From Pseudomonas sp. (GTDB taxonomy: Bacteria > Pseudomonadota > Gammaproteobacteria > Pseudomonadales > Pseudomonadaceae), in NCBI GenBank assembly GCA_030699825.1, contig JAUYKV010000025.1:1-50366 (forward strand): a stretch of DNA of 50,366 bases, read 5' to 3'. Made by a program: the position numbers and the translations under genes. Shown one piece after another: positions 35,227 to 44,970 of the stretch (position 1 is its first letter; the number at the start of each line of letters is the position of its first letter). The notes beneath the pieces are model-generated. The model was not told where the DNA came from and ran no database searches. It was given only the letters and a program-made list of their open reading frames with translations.

Positions 35227-36729
35227 GTGACTGACACCCTCACCCGCAGCGCCATCGATCAGCAACTCGAACGTCTGGAATACCGCACCCAGGCCTTCAT
35301 CGACGGCCGTTTCGTCGCCGCCAACTCCGGCGCCACCTTCAGCACCCTCAACCCGGCCACCGGGCAGGTCCTGGCCGAAGTGGCCGCCTGCGACGCCGAA
35401 GATGTCGACGCCGCCGTGCAGGCCGCCCGCGCCGCCTTCGACTCCGGGGTCTGGTCGAAGCTGGCGCCGGCCGAGCGCAAGGCGATCATGCTCGAGTTCG
35501 CCAACCTGATCGATGCCAATCGCCTGGAATTGTCGGTGCTGGAATCGCTGGAAGCCGGCAAGCCGGTCGGCGAGTGCTACGCCATCGACATCCCCGACAC
35601 CGCCAACACTATCCGCTGGCACGCCGAGGCCGGCGACAAGCTGTATGACGCCCTGTCGCCGTCCGCCCCCGGCAATATCGGCATGATCAGGCGCGAGCCG
35701 GTCGGCGTGGTCGGTGCGGTGCTGCCGTGGAACTTCCCCTGCATGATGGCCGGCTGGAAACTCGGCCCGGCGCTGATCACCGGCAACAGCGTGATCCTCA
35801 AGCCCGCCGAACTGACGTCGCTGGCTACCCTGCGCCTGGCCGAACTGGCCTTCGAAGCCGGCGTCCCGGCCGGCGTACTCAACGTGGTGCCGGGCCTGGG
35901 TCACACCGCCGGCAAGGCCATCGGCCTGCACCCGGACATCGACATGAGCGCCTTCACCGGCTCCACCGAGGTCGGCCGGCTGTTCCTCGAATACTCGGCC
36001 AAGAGCAACCTCAAGCGCGTGGTGCTCGAGTGCGGCGGCAAGAACCCGCAGGTGGTCATGGGCGATGCCGGCGACCTCAAGGCCGTGGCCGGCAACGTAC
36101 TCAGCGCGGCGTTCTGGAACATGGGCGAGAACTGCTCGGCCGGTTCGCGCCTGATCGTACACCGCTCGATCAAGGACGCCTTGCTCGAGGAAATGCTCAG
36201 CCAGCTCGAAGACTGGGCCACCGGCGATCCGCTGGACCCGGCCGTGCGCCTCGGCGCACTGATCGAACAGGCGCACATGGAGAAGGTCCTGGGCCATATC
36301 GAACAGGCCAAGACCGAGGGCTGCAAGCTGCTCACCGGCGGCGTGCGCCTGCATGAGCAGAGCGGCGGTTACTTCGTTGCCCCGACCATCTTCGAAGCCA
36401 GCTCCAACGCCGCCTCGGTGGCCCAGGAAGAGATCTTCGGCCCGGTGCTGGCGGTGATCGCCTTCGACACCGAGGAAGAAGCCATCGCCATCGCCAACGA
36501 CACCTGCTACGGCCTGGCCGCTTCGCTGTGGACCGCCAACATCAACACCGCCCATCGCGTTGCCGCAGCGATCCGCGCCGGTACCGTGTCGGTCAACTGC
36601 TTCTCCGAGGGTGACATCTGCACCCCGTTCGGCGGCTACAAGCAGTCCGGCTTCGGCGGTCGTGACAAATCGATCTACGCCCACGACCAGTACTGCGAGC
36701 TGAAGACCACCTGGATCCAGCTGTCCTGA
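35227..36729 (+). CDS. NAD(P)-dependent aldehyde dehydrogenase (PuuC-like)
   Basis: A 500-residue class 2 aldehyde dehydrogenase with PWNFPCMMAGWKLGPAL, the cofactor loop FTGSTEVG, the general base Glu268 (LECGGKNPQ) and catalytic Cys303 (NMGENCSAGS). Its closest look is to gamma-glutamyl-aminobutyraldehyde dehydrogenase PuuC/KauB. It should oxidise the aldehyde made by the upstream flavoenzyme to an acid. GTG start with AGGAGA at 35217-35222. A GC-rich hairpin (36741-36762) separates it from the reductase gene, perhaps lowering readthrough. Confidence 0.9.
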   Translation: MTDTLTRSAIDQQLERLEYRTQAFIDGRFVAANSGATFSTLNPATGQVLAEVAACDAEDVDAAVQAARAAFDSGVWSKLAPAERKAIMLEFANLIDANRLELSVLESLEAGKPVGECYAIDIPDTANTIRWHAEAGDKLYDALSPSAPGNIGMIRREPVGVVGAVLPWNFPCMMAGWKLGPALITGNSVILKPAELTSLATLRLAELAFEAGVPAGVLNVVPGLGHTAGKAIGLHPDIDMSAFTGSTEVGRLFLEYSAKSNLKRVVLECGGKNPQVVMGDAGDLKAVAGNVLSAAFWNMGENCSAGSRLIVHRSIKDALLEEMLSQLEDWATGDPLDPAVRLGALIEQAHMEKVLGHIEQAKTEGCKLLTGGVRLHEQSGGYFVAPTIFEASSNAASVAQEEIFGPVLAVIAFDTEEEAIAIANDTCYGLAASLWTANINTAHRVAAAIRAGTVSVNCFSEGDICTPFGGYKQSGFGGRDKSIYAHDQYCELKTTWIQLS

Positions 36730-36740
36730 ATTCAGCAGCG

Positions 36741-36762
36741 CCCGGCCGCGACGGCGGCCGGG
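36741..36762. other. GC-rich hairpin within the operon
   Basis: Perfect 9-bp arms CCCGGCCGC / GCGGCCGGG with a 4-base loop in the 101-bp gap before the reductase gene. There is no T run, so it is more likely an mRNA stability or attenuation element than a terminator. Confidence 0.5.
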
Positions 36763-36830
36763 CCATTGGTCGATTGACGGCCCCCTCCCGGCAACGGCGC
36801 GAGGGGTTTGCCTATTTCTGAGAAGCGCTC

Positions 36831-37940
36831 ATGAACAGTCTCACCAGCAGCGAATACCTCAATCCGGTCAGCACCCAAACCTGGGCCAACGGCCGCCATC
36901 TGGTGCGCTGCCTCAAGGTCATCCGGGAAACCGCGGACGTCGTCACCTACTGCTTCAGCATGCAGGAGCCGGTGCTGTTCTTCTTCAAACCGGGGCAGTT
37001 CGTCACCCTGGAACTGGAGATCGACGGCGAGCAGGTGATGCGTTCCTACACCATCTCCAGCGCCCCCTCGATTCCCTACAGCTTCTCCATCACGGTCAAG
37101 CGCGTACCGGGCGGCAGGGTGTCCAACTGGCTGCACGAAAATCTCAGGGAAGGCGAGCTGATCGCCGTGCACGGCCCGGTCGGCCAGTTCAACTGCATCG
37201 ATTTTCCCGCGGAGAAGGTGCTGCTGCTGTCCGGCGGCGTCGGCATCACCCCGGTAATGTCCATGGCGCGCTGGTTCTTCAATACCAACAGCGAAGTCGA
37301 CATGGTGTTCGCCCACAGCGCGCGTACCCCGGCCGACATCATCTACCGCGCCGAGCTGGACTACATGTCCACGCGCATCGACAACTTCAAGCTGCACCTG
37401 ATCTGCGAACGTAACGAGACCGGGCAGATCTGGGGTGGCTACCGCGGCTTTCTCAGTCGCGAGATGCTCCAGCTGATCGCCCCCGACTTCCTCGAGCGCG
37501 AGGTGTTCTGCTGCGGACCGACGCCCTACATGCGCGCGGTGCGACGTCTCCTCGGCGAGGCCGGCTACGACATGGCGCGCTACCACGAGGAGTCCTTCGG
37601 CGAGACCCCGGCTGAGGATATCGCCAGCGCCGAGGAGCAGGCAGCCGTGGCCCTGGCCCAGGCCGACGAACCCCAGGTCAGCCACTGGGTGACCTTCAGC
37701 GAGTCCGGCAAGTCGGTCCAGGCCGACCTCGGCGCGACCCTCCATGAGGCGGCCGCCAGTGCCGGCCTGACCATTCCCAAGGCCTGCGGCATGGGTATCT
37801 GCGGTACCTGCAAGGTACGTGTCATGGCCGGCGAGACGGCCATGGAGCACAACGGCGGCATCAGCGAAGAAGAGATCGCCGATGGCTATGTGCTGAGCTG
37901 CTGCGCCCGGGTCAAGGGCAATGTCGAGGTGGCGTACTAA
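36831..37940 (+). CDS. GbcB-like ferredoxin reductase of the Rieske demethylase (FAD, NAD(P)H, 2Fe-2S)
   Basis: A 369-residue flavoprotein with an FAD domain (FKPGQFVTLEL; RSYTISSAPS), a nucleotide domain (LLLSGGVGITPVMSM; EVFCCGPTPYM) and a C-terminal plant-type [2Fe-2S] domain with Cys319, Cys324, Cys327 and Cys357. Domain order and length match GbcB. It passes electrons from NAD(P)H to the Rieske oxygenase, encoded divergently 5.3 kb away. It is the last gene of the dapA-FAD-ALDH-reductase operon and converges on the DUF72 gene with only 12 bp between stops. Confidence 0.9.
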   Translation: MNSLTSSEYLNPVSTQTWANGRHLVRCLKVIRETADVVTYCFSMQEPVLFFFKPGQFVTLELEIDGEQVMRSYTISSAPSIPYSFSITVKRVPGGRVSNWLHENLREGELIAVHGPVGQFNCIDFPAEKVLLLSGGVGITPVMSMARWFFNTNSEVDMVFAHSARTPADIIYRAELDYMSTRIDNFKLHLICERNETGQIWGGYRGFLSREMLQLIAPDFLEREVFCCGPTPYMRAVRRLLGEAGYDMARYHEESFGETPAEDIASAEEQAAVALAQADEPQVSHWVTFSESGKSVQADLGATLHEAAASAGLTIPKACGMGICGTCKVRVMAGETAMEHNGGISEEEIADGYVLSCCARVKGNVEVAY

Positions 37941-37952
37941 GCAGCCAGCCGT

Positions 37953-38813
37953 TCAGATCAAGCCCAGCTGTGTGACTGCCGGTTCGACGCTCGGCTCCGG
38001 CAAGCCCGCCAGCCCCGGCAGACGCAGCATCAACTGGGTGTGGAAACGCATGGCCAACTGCGGCGCCAGACGGTTGTCGGCGGTGTGCAGGAAGACGTAG
38101 GGCGTGCGCCCGCCCTCGATCCAGCCGGCAACCTTGTCCAGCCAGGGCGCCATGAAGCGGTCGTTGGCCGCGAGTTCGGGATGACCGATAAAGCGCAGTT
38201 GCGGTGCCTGGCTGAACGCCGTCGGGCGAATCGGCAAGCGTGGTTTCTTCGCCTGGGCATGCAGGACCGCTGGCTCCTGCGCCACACAACTGAACAGCGC
38301 CCGCGCATCCAGGCAGATCCGCTCGATGCCCCGCTCCAGCAGCAGGCGGTTGAACGCCCGCTCCTCTTCACCCTTGGCGAAGAAAGCCGGATGACGCACC
38401 TCGACGGCCAGTGCGCTGCCGGCCCAGTGTTCGATAAAGGCGCTCAATTCAGCGAGACGCGACGGGCCGAAGCTGGCCGGCAACTGCAACCAGAATGGCG
38501 CCACCCGCGCGCCCAAGGGCGTCAGCAGGCGGCGAAAATCGTCACTGGCGGCCAGTTGCTCGCGCAGATCCCCGGCGTGGCTGATAGCACGCGGCAGCTT
38601 GGCGCAGAAGCGCAAGTGCGCGGGCATCAATGCCGCCCAGCGGGCAACCGTCGTGGCCGAGGGGCGCGCATAGAAGGTGGTGTTGCCCTCGACCGCATTG
38701 AACACCTGGCCATAAAGCGGGAGAAACTCCGCCGGGCGCGCGCGATCCGGATACAGCGAACCACGCCAGGCCGGCTCGCTCCAAGACGGGCAGCCAAGGA
38801 AATAGGGCAGCAT
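37953..38813 (-). CDS. DUF72 family protein (YecE-like)
   Basis: A 286-residue predicted TIM-barrel protein with the DUF72 marks FLGCPSWSEPAWRGSLYP at the N-terminus, NAVEGNTTFYARPS, and FWLQLPASFGP. Function unknown for the family. It marks the return to conserved Pseudomonas genes after the accessory region and follows the small hypothetical gene on the same strand by 12 bp. Confidence 0.88.
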   Translation of the reverse strand: MLPYFLGCPSWSEPAWRGSLYPDRARPAEFLPLYGQVFNAVEGNTTFYARPSATTVARWAALMPAHLRFCAKLPRAISHAGDLREQLAASDDFRRLLTPLGARVAPFWLQLPASFGPSRLAELSAFIEHWAGSALAVEVRHPAFFAKGEEERAFNRLLLERGIERICLDARALFSCVAQEPAVLHAQAKKPRLPIRPTAFSQAPQLRFIGHPELAANDRFMAPWLDKVAGWIEGGRTPYVFLHTADNRLAPQLAMRFHTQLMLRLPGLAGLPEPSVEPAVTQLGLI

Positions 38814-38825
38814 CAGAGGTCGTTA

Positions 38826-39167
38826 TCAGGCGTAGAGATCAAGGCCCAGTATTTCCTGGGCGCCAGGTTCGCTGACGTAGCTGGCGGTGGCGCTGTAACT
38901 GGCAATCGCCTGGGCCGCGCGGTTGCTGACGCCTGGCGGGTAGGCAAGGTTCTGCGCGCGGGCCGGCAGGCTGTCGCTGCTGGCGTTGGAAGCCTGTACC
39001 CGACGGGGTTGCGCAGTCTGCTCGAAACCCTGGCTGCTCGCCGGGAGTGCCGGCTGCTCACGACGCTGCTCTATCTCGCGCTGGGCTTCGCGAAACGGCG
39101 TAACCGCCGTGCCCGAACGAGGCCCGCGATCTGGCGAGTAGGAAGGTGTGGAGCCGTCGATGCGCAT
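38826..39167 (-). CDS. Conserved hypothetical protein near tsaB
   Basis: A 113-residue polar protein beginning MRIDGSTPSYSPDRGPRSGT, rich in Ser, Ala, Arg and Gln, without signal peptide or membrane helix and probably largely disordered apart from a C-terminal helix (RAAQAIASYSATASYV). I recall similar small proteins beside tsaB in other Pseudomonas. It is probably co-transcribed with the DUF72 gene. Function unknown. Confidence 0.65.
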   Translation of the reverse strand: MRIDGSTPSYSPDRGPRSGTAVTPFREAQREIEQRREQPALPASSQGFEQTAQPRRVQASNASSDSLPARAQNLAYPPGVSNRAAQAIASYSATASYVSEPGAQEILGLDLYA

Positions 39168-39336
39168 CTATTGCTGCTCGGCAGTGGTCAACCAAATGAG
39201 TGGAATTGCCTGCAATTTAGCCCCGCCCGCGCGGATTGGCAAACGATCGTGGAACTGCCCGACGTAGAGCATCCGGGCGGCCCGTCCGCGCAGTCGCGGA
39301 GGGCAGCGAACGGGCGCCTGCAGACAGCGGATTGCG
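39168..39336. other. Upstream part of the hypothetical-tsaB gap
   Basis: No gene or clear repeat seen before the R1 insertion that fills the rest of this 346-bp gap. It should hold the promoter of the minus-strand hypothetical-DUF72 pair. Confidence 0.4.
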
Positions 39337-39346
39337 CCTTTATTGC

Positions 39347-39512
39347 GGCTATGTACCCGTTATCTGTTGCATGAGAGATAACGTTTTTGTGGGAGCGGCC
39401 GGGCGGCGTTCCGTTTCATCCGCGAAAATATTCGAAACACTGGCAATGTTTCGCGGCTAAAGCCCCTCCCACGAGGTTGTGCTCTGGTTCAACAGATAAC
39501 GGGTACATAACC
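39347..39512. mobile_element. R1 palindromic MITE-like element, copy B, with flanking direct repeat
   Basis: Terminal inverted repeats TATGTACCCGTTATCTGTTG (39350-39369) and its perfect inverse (39490-39509) enclose a REP pair (GTGGGAGCGGCCGGGCGGCG ... GCGGCTAAAGCCCCTCCCAC). The element is flanked by the direct repeat CCTTTATTGCGG at 39337-39348 and 39511-39522. If the ends are taken as GGCTATG/CATAACC, the target duplication is 8 bp, TTTATTGC. The right-hand copy contains the tsaB stop codon. It has no coding capacity, so it needs a transposase in trans. Confidence 0.85.
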
Positions 39513-39513
39513 T

Positions 39514-40194
39514 TTATTGCGGCGCTTTCGGCGTGGCGACCTTGTCGCGCAGGTACACCGGCAGGGCCTCGTCGGCCACTAGCGCCTCACCCCGCGCCCA
39601 GGCAAACCGCGCCAGACTGAGCAAGTCTTCGGCATGCGGCAGCATGGCGCCGTCCTGTGCGTAAGGGGTCAGCGGGATACGCGCGGCGAACGTGCCCCAG
39701 CCAGTACCGGCGCCGAACCAGTCACCCGTCGCGTCGCGCGGCAAGCCGGCCTGTTCGGGCGGCGCCACCACTTCGGCCCCGGCAAGGCGCATCTCGCCGT
39801 TGTCGCTGCGATAGCAGCCCCAGTAGATCTCATCCATGCGCGCGTCGATGGCCGCCGCCACCTGGCTGGCGCCGTGCTCGCGCTGCGCGCGCTGGGCCAG
39901 TACGGCGAGGTTGGACACCGGCAGTACCGGACGATCCAGGGCAAATGCCAGGCCCTGCACCACGCCGACGGCGATGCGCACCCCGGTGAAGGCGCCCGGG
40001 CCACGACCGAAGGCGATCGCATCCAGCGCCGACAGCGGCACAGAGGCCTGGGCCAGCAGGTCCTTGATCATCGGCAACAGGCGCTGGGCATGCAGGCGCG
40101 GAATCACCTCGTAGTGACTGATCACCTGGCCGTCATGCAGCAGGGCGACGGAGCAGGCTTCGGTAGCGGTATCCAGGGCCAGCAGAGTGGTCAT
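39514..40194 (-). CDS. tsaB: tRNA threonylcarbamoyladenosine biosynthesis protein TsaB
   Basis: A 226-residue ASKHA-fold protein that pairs with TsaD in making t6A37 on ANN-decoding tRNAs. It has the N-terminal LLALDTATEACSVALL, HAQRLLPMI, and the GRGPGAFTGVRIAVGVVQGL signature. The last codons and stop lie in the direct repeat flanking R1 copy B, so the element inserted exactly at the gene's end without altering the reading frame. Core gene next to adk and ppc. Confidence 0.95.
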   Translation of the reverse strand: MTTLLALDTATEACSVALLHDGQVISHYEVIPRLHAQRLLPMIKDLLAQASVPLSALDAIAFGRGPGAFTGVRIAVGVVQGLAFALDRPVLPVSNLAVLAQRAQREHGASQVAAAIDARMDEIYWGCYRSDNGEMRLAGAEVVAPPEQAGLPRDATGDWFGAGTGWGTFAARIPLTPYAQDGAMLPHAEDLLSLARFAWARGEALVADEALPVYLRDKVATPKAPQ

Positions 40195-40447
40195 CGTGAT
40201 TCGGACAGGTTGACGAGTGGGCGGGCATTAGAACGGTTTACGGGCTTTTTTGCCAGCTATCCGACCTGGCGGGCGACGGGACGAAGAATCGCCGGGACTT
40301 GCACAGTCTGCCAGTAGCCTGGATAAGCCTTGGCGCAATCCGGGAAAGGTTCAGGATTACGCTGGCGCCCATCCAGGCGACGATTCTCAGCCACCGCACG
40401 CCCCGGCGCGACAGGATGGATGCCGAGAGCACGGCGAGAGAACCCTC

Positions 40448-40565
40448 ATCAAACACCCCGCATGTCATTTTGCAGCAGCGGCCGGACGGCGCTCCCACAG
40501 GTATCCACAAGCCGACAGACACGTTACCCCCCAGTTTGCTGCGCGACAGCCCGGCGTCGAAGACG
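40448..40565. repeat. Repeat R3, copy 2
   Basis: Ends ATCAAACACCCCGCATGTCA and CCCAGTTTGCTGCGCGACAG plus CCCGGCGTCGAAGACG match copy 1 (6509-6691) in the same order. The inner REP pair is reduced to one arm here. Confidence 0.7.
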
Positions 40566-40581
40566 AGGCGAGTTCTCTTGC

Positions 40582-40613
40582 AAAAACGACAACGGCCCGC
40601 AAGCGGGCCGTTG
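40582..40613 (-). terminator. adk terminator
   Basis: Minus strand: CAACGGCCCGC / GCGGGCCGTTG arms with a TT loop, followed by TCGTTTTT. It begins 20 bases past the adk stop. Confidence 0.92.
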
Positions 40614-40632
40614 AACAACTGCGGATCGAGAC

Positions 40633-41337
<705 letters not shown>

Positions 41338-41523
41338 TCAGAATGGTTCGGGCAACGCTGGCAAGCTGCCAAGTGGCCAAGGGACTAAAAGGTTGATCAA
41401 GATACACAGCGCACCCCCACCGCACAAGCCACCAAAAGTCGGATAAACAGGGGCCTTTCAGACGCAATCAGGCAGCTATCGGATGCCTCCGGAACAGGTC
41501 CGCAGGCACCCGGGCAGCACCCG

Positions 41524-44160
41524 CTAACCGGTGTTGCGCAAACCGGCGGCGATGCCGGCGACGCTGACCAGCAAGGCTTGCTCCAGAGGGCTGTCGGCCT
41601 GACTATCGCGCTGCCTGGAGCGTGCCAACAGCTCGGCCTGGAGCAGGTGCAAGGGGTCAAGATAGGTGTTGCGCACGCTGATGAATTCCAGGGTCTCGGG
41701 ACTGTGCGCCAATAGCTGCGACTGACCGGTCAAACCCAATACCGTAGCGACCGCCTGCGACAATAGGTCGCGCAAGTGTTCGCCCAAAGGCCGCAGGGAC
41801 GGCTCGACCAAACGTTCGTCGTAGAGCCGGGCGATAGCCCCATCGGCCTTGGCCAGGACCATTTCCAGCATGTCGATGCGGGTGCGGAAGAACGGCCAAT
41901 TCTCGCGCATCTGCGCCAGCAGCTCGCCATCGCCGCGTTGCAGGGCGCTGTTCAGGGCGTATTCCCAGCCCAGCCAGGCCGGTAACATCAGGCGGGTCTG
42001 GGTCCAGGCGAAGATCCAGGGAATCGCCCGCAGGCTCTCCACTCCGCCCTCACGCCGTTTGGCCGGGCGGCTGCCCAGGGGCAAACGGCCGAGCTCCTGC
42101 TCCGGCGTGGCCTGACGGAAATAGTCGACGAACTGCGGATGCTCGCGCACCACACCGCGATAGGCCGTAACGCCATCGGCGGCCAGCTTGTCCATCAGTT
42201 CGCACCAGGCCGGCTCGGGCGTCGGCGGTGGCAACAGGGTGGCTTCCAGCACTGCGGCCAGGTAGAGGTTGAGGTTCTGCTCGGCGATATCCGGCAGGCC
42301 GAACTTGAAGCGGATCATTTCGCCCTGTTCGGTGGTGCGAAAACGCCCCGCCACCGAGCCCGGCGGCTGCGACAGGATCGCCGCATGGGCCGGGCCGCCG
42401 CCGCGGCCTACGGTGCCGCCACGGCCATGGAACAGTAGCAACTCGACCTGCTGCGCGGCACAGACCTGCACCAGTTTCTCCTGGGCACGGTACTGCGCCC
42501 AGGCTGCCGCGGTGGTGCCGGCATCCTTGGCCGAATCGGAATAACCGATCATCACTTCCTGCGGGCCGTGCAGCCGTGCGCGGTAGCCCTTGAGGCTGAG
42601 CAGGCGGTCGATCACCGGGCCGGCGTTGTCCAGATCGGCGAGGGTTTCGAACAGCGGCACCACGCGGATCGGCCGCAGCAACCCGGACTCTTTCAACAGC
42701 AGTTGCACGGCGAGCACATCGGAAGATGCACCAGCCATGGAGATCACATAAGACCCCAGCGAGGCCGCCGGCGCGGCAGCCACCTCGCGGCAGGTGGCGA
42801 GGACTTCGGCGGTGTCGGCGCTGGGTTTGAAGTGGCTGGGCAGCAGCGGCCGGCGGCTGTCCAGCTCGGTCAGGAGAAACTGCTGACGCGCCTCCTCGTC
42901 CCACTCGGCGTAGCGCCCCAGGCCCAGGTAATCGGTGATTTCATCGAGCGCCGCGGCGTGCCGGCTGGAGTCCTGGCGCACGTCCAGGCGCACCAGGAAC
43001 AGGCCGAAGGTGGCGGCGCGGCGCAGGCAATCGAGCAGCGGGCCATCGGCGATCACGCCCATGCCGCAGGCGTGCAGCGACTGAAAACAGCACTCCAGCG
43101 GTTCGAGCAGTTCGCGGTTGTCCTGCAACACCGCCGCCGGCGCCGCGAGCGGGCCGTGCAGCGCGTCATGAGCCCAGCTGCGGGTGGCACGCAGTCGTTC
43201 ACGCAGCTGCTTGAGCAGGCTGCGATAGGGCTCGGAGCTATCGCCAACCCGGGCCAGCAGCTCGGGGCTGGCTTGCTGCATGGACAGCCCGGCGGCCAGT
43301 TGATCGATATCGCGCAGGTACAGGTCGGCCGCCATCCAGCGCGCCAACAGCAGCACCTCGCGGGTCACGGCAGCGGTAACATTGGGGTTGCCGTCGCGGT
43401 CGCCGCCCATCCAGGAGGCGAAACGAATCGGCGCGGCGTCCAGCGCCAGGTGCATGCCGGTGGCGGCTTGCAGGGCATGATCAGCCTTGCGCAGGAAATT
43501 CGGCACCGCCTGCCACAGCGAATGCTCGATCACGGCGAAGCCCCACTTGGCCTCGTCCACCGGGCTCGGACGGCTGCGGCGGATTTCTTCGGTATGCCAG
43601 GCCTCGGCGATCAGGCGCTGCAACTGCTCGGCGACCTTTTCGTGCTCGGCGGCCGACAGGTCGCTGTGATCCCCGGCAGCCAGTTGCGCAGCGATCGCAT
43701 CGTATTTCTGGATCAGGGTACGCCGCGCCACTTCGGTCGGGTGGGCGGTCAGCACCAGTTCGATATCCAGACGGCCGAACTGGCGCGCCAGGGCATCGGC
43801 ACTGTGGCCACTGGCCAACAGACGCTGTAGCAGTTCGGGCAACACCCGCGACTCGAAAGGCTCCGGCTCGTCGGGGCCACGGCGGCGAACGCGGTGGTAT
43901 TGCTCGGCGATATTGGCCAGATTGAGGAACTGGTTGAACGCCCGCGCCACCGGCAGCAGCTCGTCGTCGTCGAGCTGCTCGAGGCTGGCGCTGAGCTGCT
44001 CGGCACCGGCGGCCGAACCACGCCGCGCCGCCTTGGCGCCCTTGCGAATGCGCTCGATCTTGTCGAGAAAAACCGTCCCCCGCTGGGCACTGATGGTGTT
44101 ACCCAGCAGCTCGCCGAGCTGATGAACGTCCTCGCGCAAACGCGCGTCGATTTCTGCCAT
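41524..44160 (-). CDS. ppc: Phosphoenolpyruvate carboxylase
   Basis: An 878-residue anaplerotic enzyme making oxaloacetate from PEP and bicarbonate. It shows [13 protein letters not shown] with the catalytic His near 138, a [10 protein letters not shown] active-site segment, [12 protein letters not shown], and the C-terminal RNTG required for activity. GGAGAG precedes the ATG. It supports four-carbon supply, including during growth on compounds such as those fed in by the catabolic locus. Core gene between adk and the small conserved gene, which is divergent. Confidence 0.97.
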   Translation of the reverse strand: MAEIDARLREDVHQLGELLGNTISAQRGTVFLDKIERIRKGAKAARRGSAAGAEQLSASLEQLDDDELLPVARAFNQFLNLANIAEQYHRVRRRGPDEPEPFESRVLPELLQRLLASGHSADALARQFGRLDIELVLTAHPTEVARRTLIQKYDAIAAQLAAGDHSDLSAAEHEKVAEQLQRLIAEAWHTEEIRRSRPSPVDEAKWGFAVIEHSLWQAVPNFLRKADHALQAATGMHLALDAAPIRFASWMGGDRDGNPNVTAAVTREVLLLARWMAADLYLRDIDQLAAGLSMQQASPELLARVGDSSEPYRSLLKQLRERLRATRSWAHDALHGPLAAPAAVLQDNRELLEPLECCFQSLHACGMGVIADGPLLDCLRRAATFGLFLVRLDVRQDSSRHAAALDEITDYLGLGRYAEWDEEARQQFLLTELDSRRPLLPSHFKPSADTAEVLATCREVAAAPAASLGSYVISMAGASSDVLAVQLLLKESGLLRPIRVVPLFETLADLDNAGPVIDRLLSLKGYRARLHGPQEVMIGYSDSAKDAGTTAAAWAQYRAQEKLVQVCAAQQVELLLFHGRGGTVGRGGGPAHAAILSQPPGSVAGRFRTTEQGEMIRFKFGLPDIAEQNLNLYLAAVLEATLLPPPTPEPAWCELMDKLAADGVTAYRGVVREHPQFVDYFRQATPEQELGRLPLGSRPAKRREGGVESLRAIPWIFAWTQTRLMLPAWLGWEYALNSALQRGDGELLAQMRENWPFFRTRIDMLEMVLAKADGAIARLYDERLVEPSLRPLGEHLRDLLSQAVATVLGLTGQSQLLAHSPETLEFISVRNTYLDPLHLLQAELLARSRQRDSQADSPLEQALLVSVAGIAAGLRNTG

Positions 44161-44346
44161 GACTGACTCTCCGCTGAAGCGTGAAGCTCAAGAGTGCCCA
44201 GCACGGCAACATCTTACAAGGGCGCGACGCCATGCCGACAAGAACGCCGGGTTGCGTCTAGGCTCTAATCAAGCCCGCCGCAAAAGGGCGAGACCAAGCA
44301 CAATCGCATAACCGCCTACCACGAGTAGGTAAAGGACGAGGCAGTC

Positions 44347-44691
44347 ATGAAAATTCGCGAGCTTGTCCACCATTGGGAACAGAACGCCAAGGGTCGCATG
44401 ACCCGCAACCTATATCAGATCAATCTCGATATGGAAGCGGCTGCACGCCTGGCGGCTTTAGCCGAGATGTACCCCAAGCGCAGCCCGGAAGCACTGCTCG
44501 GCGAGCTGATCGGCGCAGCACTGGAAGAACTGGAAACCAGACTGCCCTACGTCAAAGGCAGCCAGGTGGTGGCCACCGACGAGGAAGGCAATCCGCTCTA
44601 TGAAGACATAGGCCCGACACCGCGCTTTCTCGCCCTGTCGCGCAAGTATCTGCACGAGCTGAGCGCACCACAGGACAGCACCAACCACTGA
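44347..44691 (+). CDS. Small conserved Pseudomonas protein downstream of the ppc promoter region
   Basis: A 114-residue soluble protein beginning MKIRELVHHWEQNAKGRMTR, with an amphipathic helix LGELIGAALEELETRLPYVK and a C-terminal tail. It corresponds to a conserved hypothetical gene that lies divergent from ppc in P. aeruginosa as I remember. The function is unknown; the KIRELV...RLTR-like start suggests a small DNA- or protein-binding role, but that is speculation. GAGG precedes the ATG. Confidence 0.85.
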   Translation: MKIRELVHHWEQNAKGRMTRNLYQINLDMEAAARLAALAEMYPKRSPEALLGELIGAALEELETRLPYVKGSQVVATDEEGNPLYEDIGPTPRFLALSRKYLHELSAPQDSTNH

Positions 44692-44970
44692 ATAGGGTGT
44701 GAAAAAACCGCTCTGCAGTGACCGCCTCCAAACGCTCGCTGCTGACGCAGTCTGGATAAGCCGGTACAAATCCTGGCGGGTTGTCGCTGCGCTCCGAAAC
44801 CGCCTTACCTCCGGGCGCAACGCGGCGCAGCCCGGTGAGGCGCCTTGCCGCGAACGCCTGGAGGCGGCCTCACGACGGCGCAGGCTATTTTCACAACCGC
44901 TGAACTCTCTGCGTGCCCCCTGAACGGCCCACGTGCCCCGGCAATGGGTCGGCGTACCTGCGCGCGCACC

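Larger units (their letters stand above)
40195..40632. other. Gap between tsaB and adk with repeat R3 copy 2
   Basis: No convincing gene. It holds R3 copy 2 (40448-40565), a degenerate REP (AGCGGCCGGACGGCGCTCCC) inside it, and the adk terminator. The gap is much longer than expected for these neighbours, which suggests growth by repeat insertion. Confidence 0.6.

Noticed and set aside
40238..40618. A 126-codon minus-strand frame between tsaB and adk
   Set aside because: It consists largely of repeat R3 and the adk terminator; Cys/Arg-rich composition and no ribosome site.
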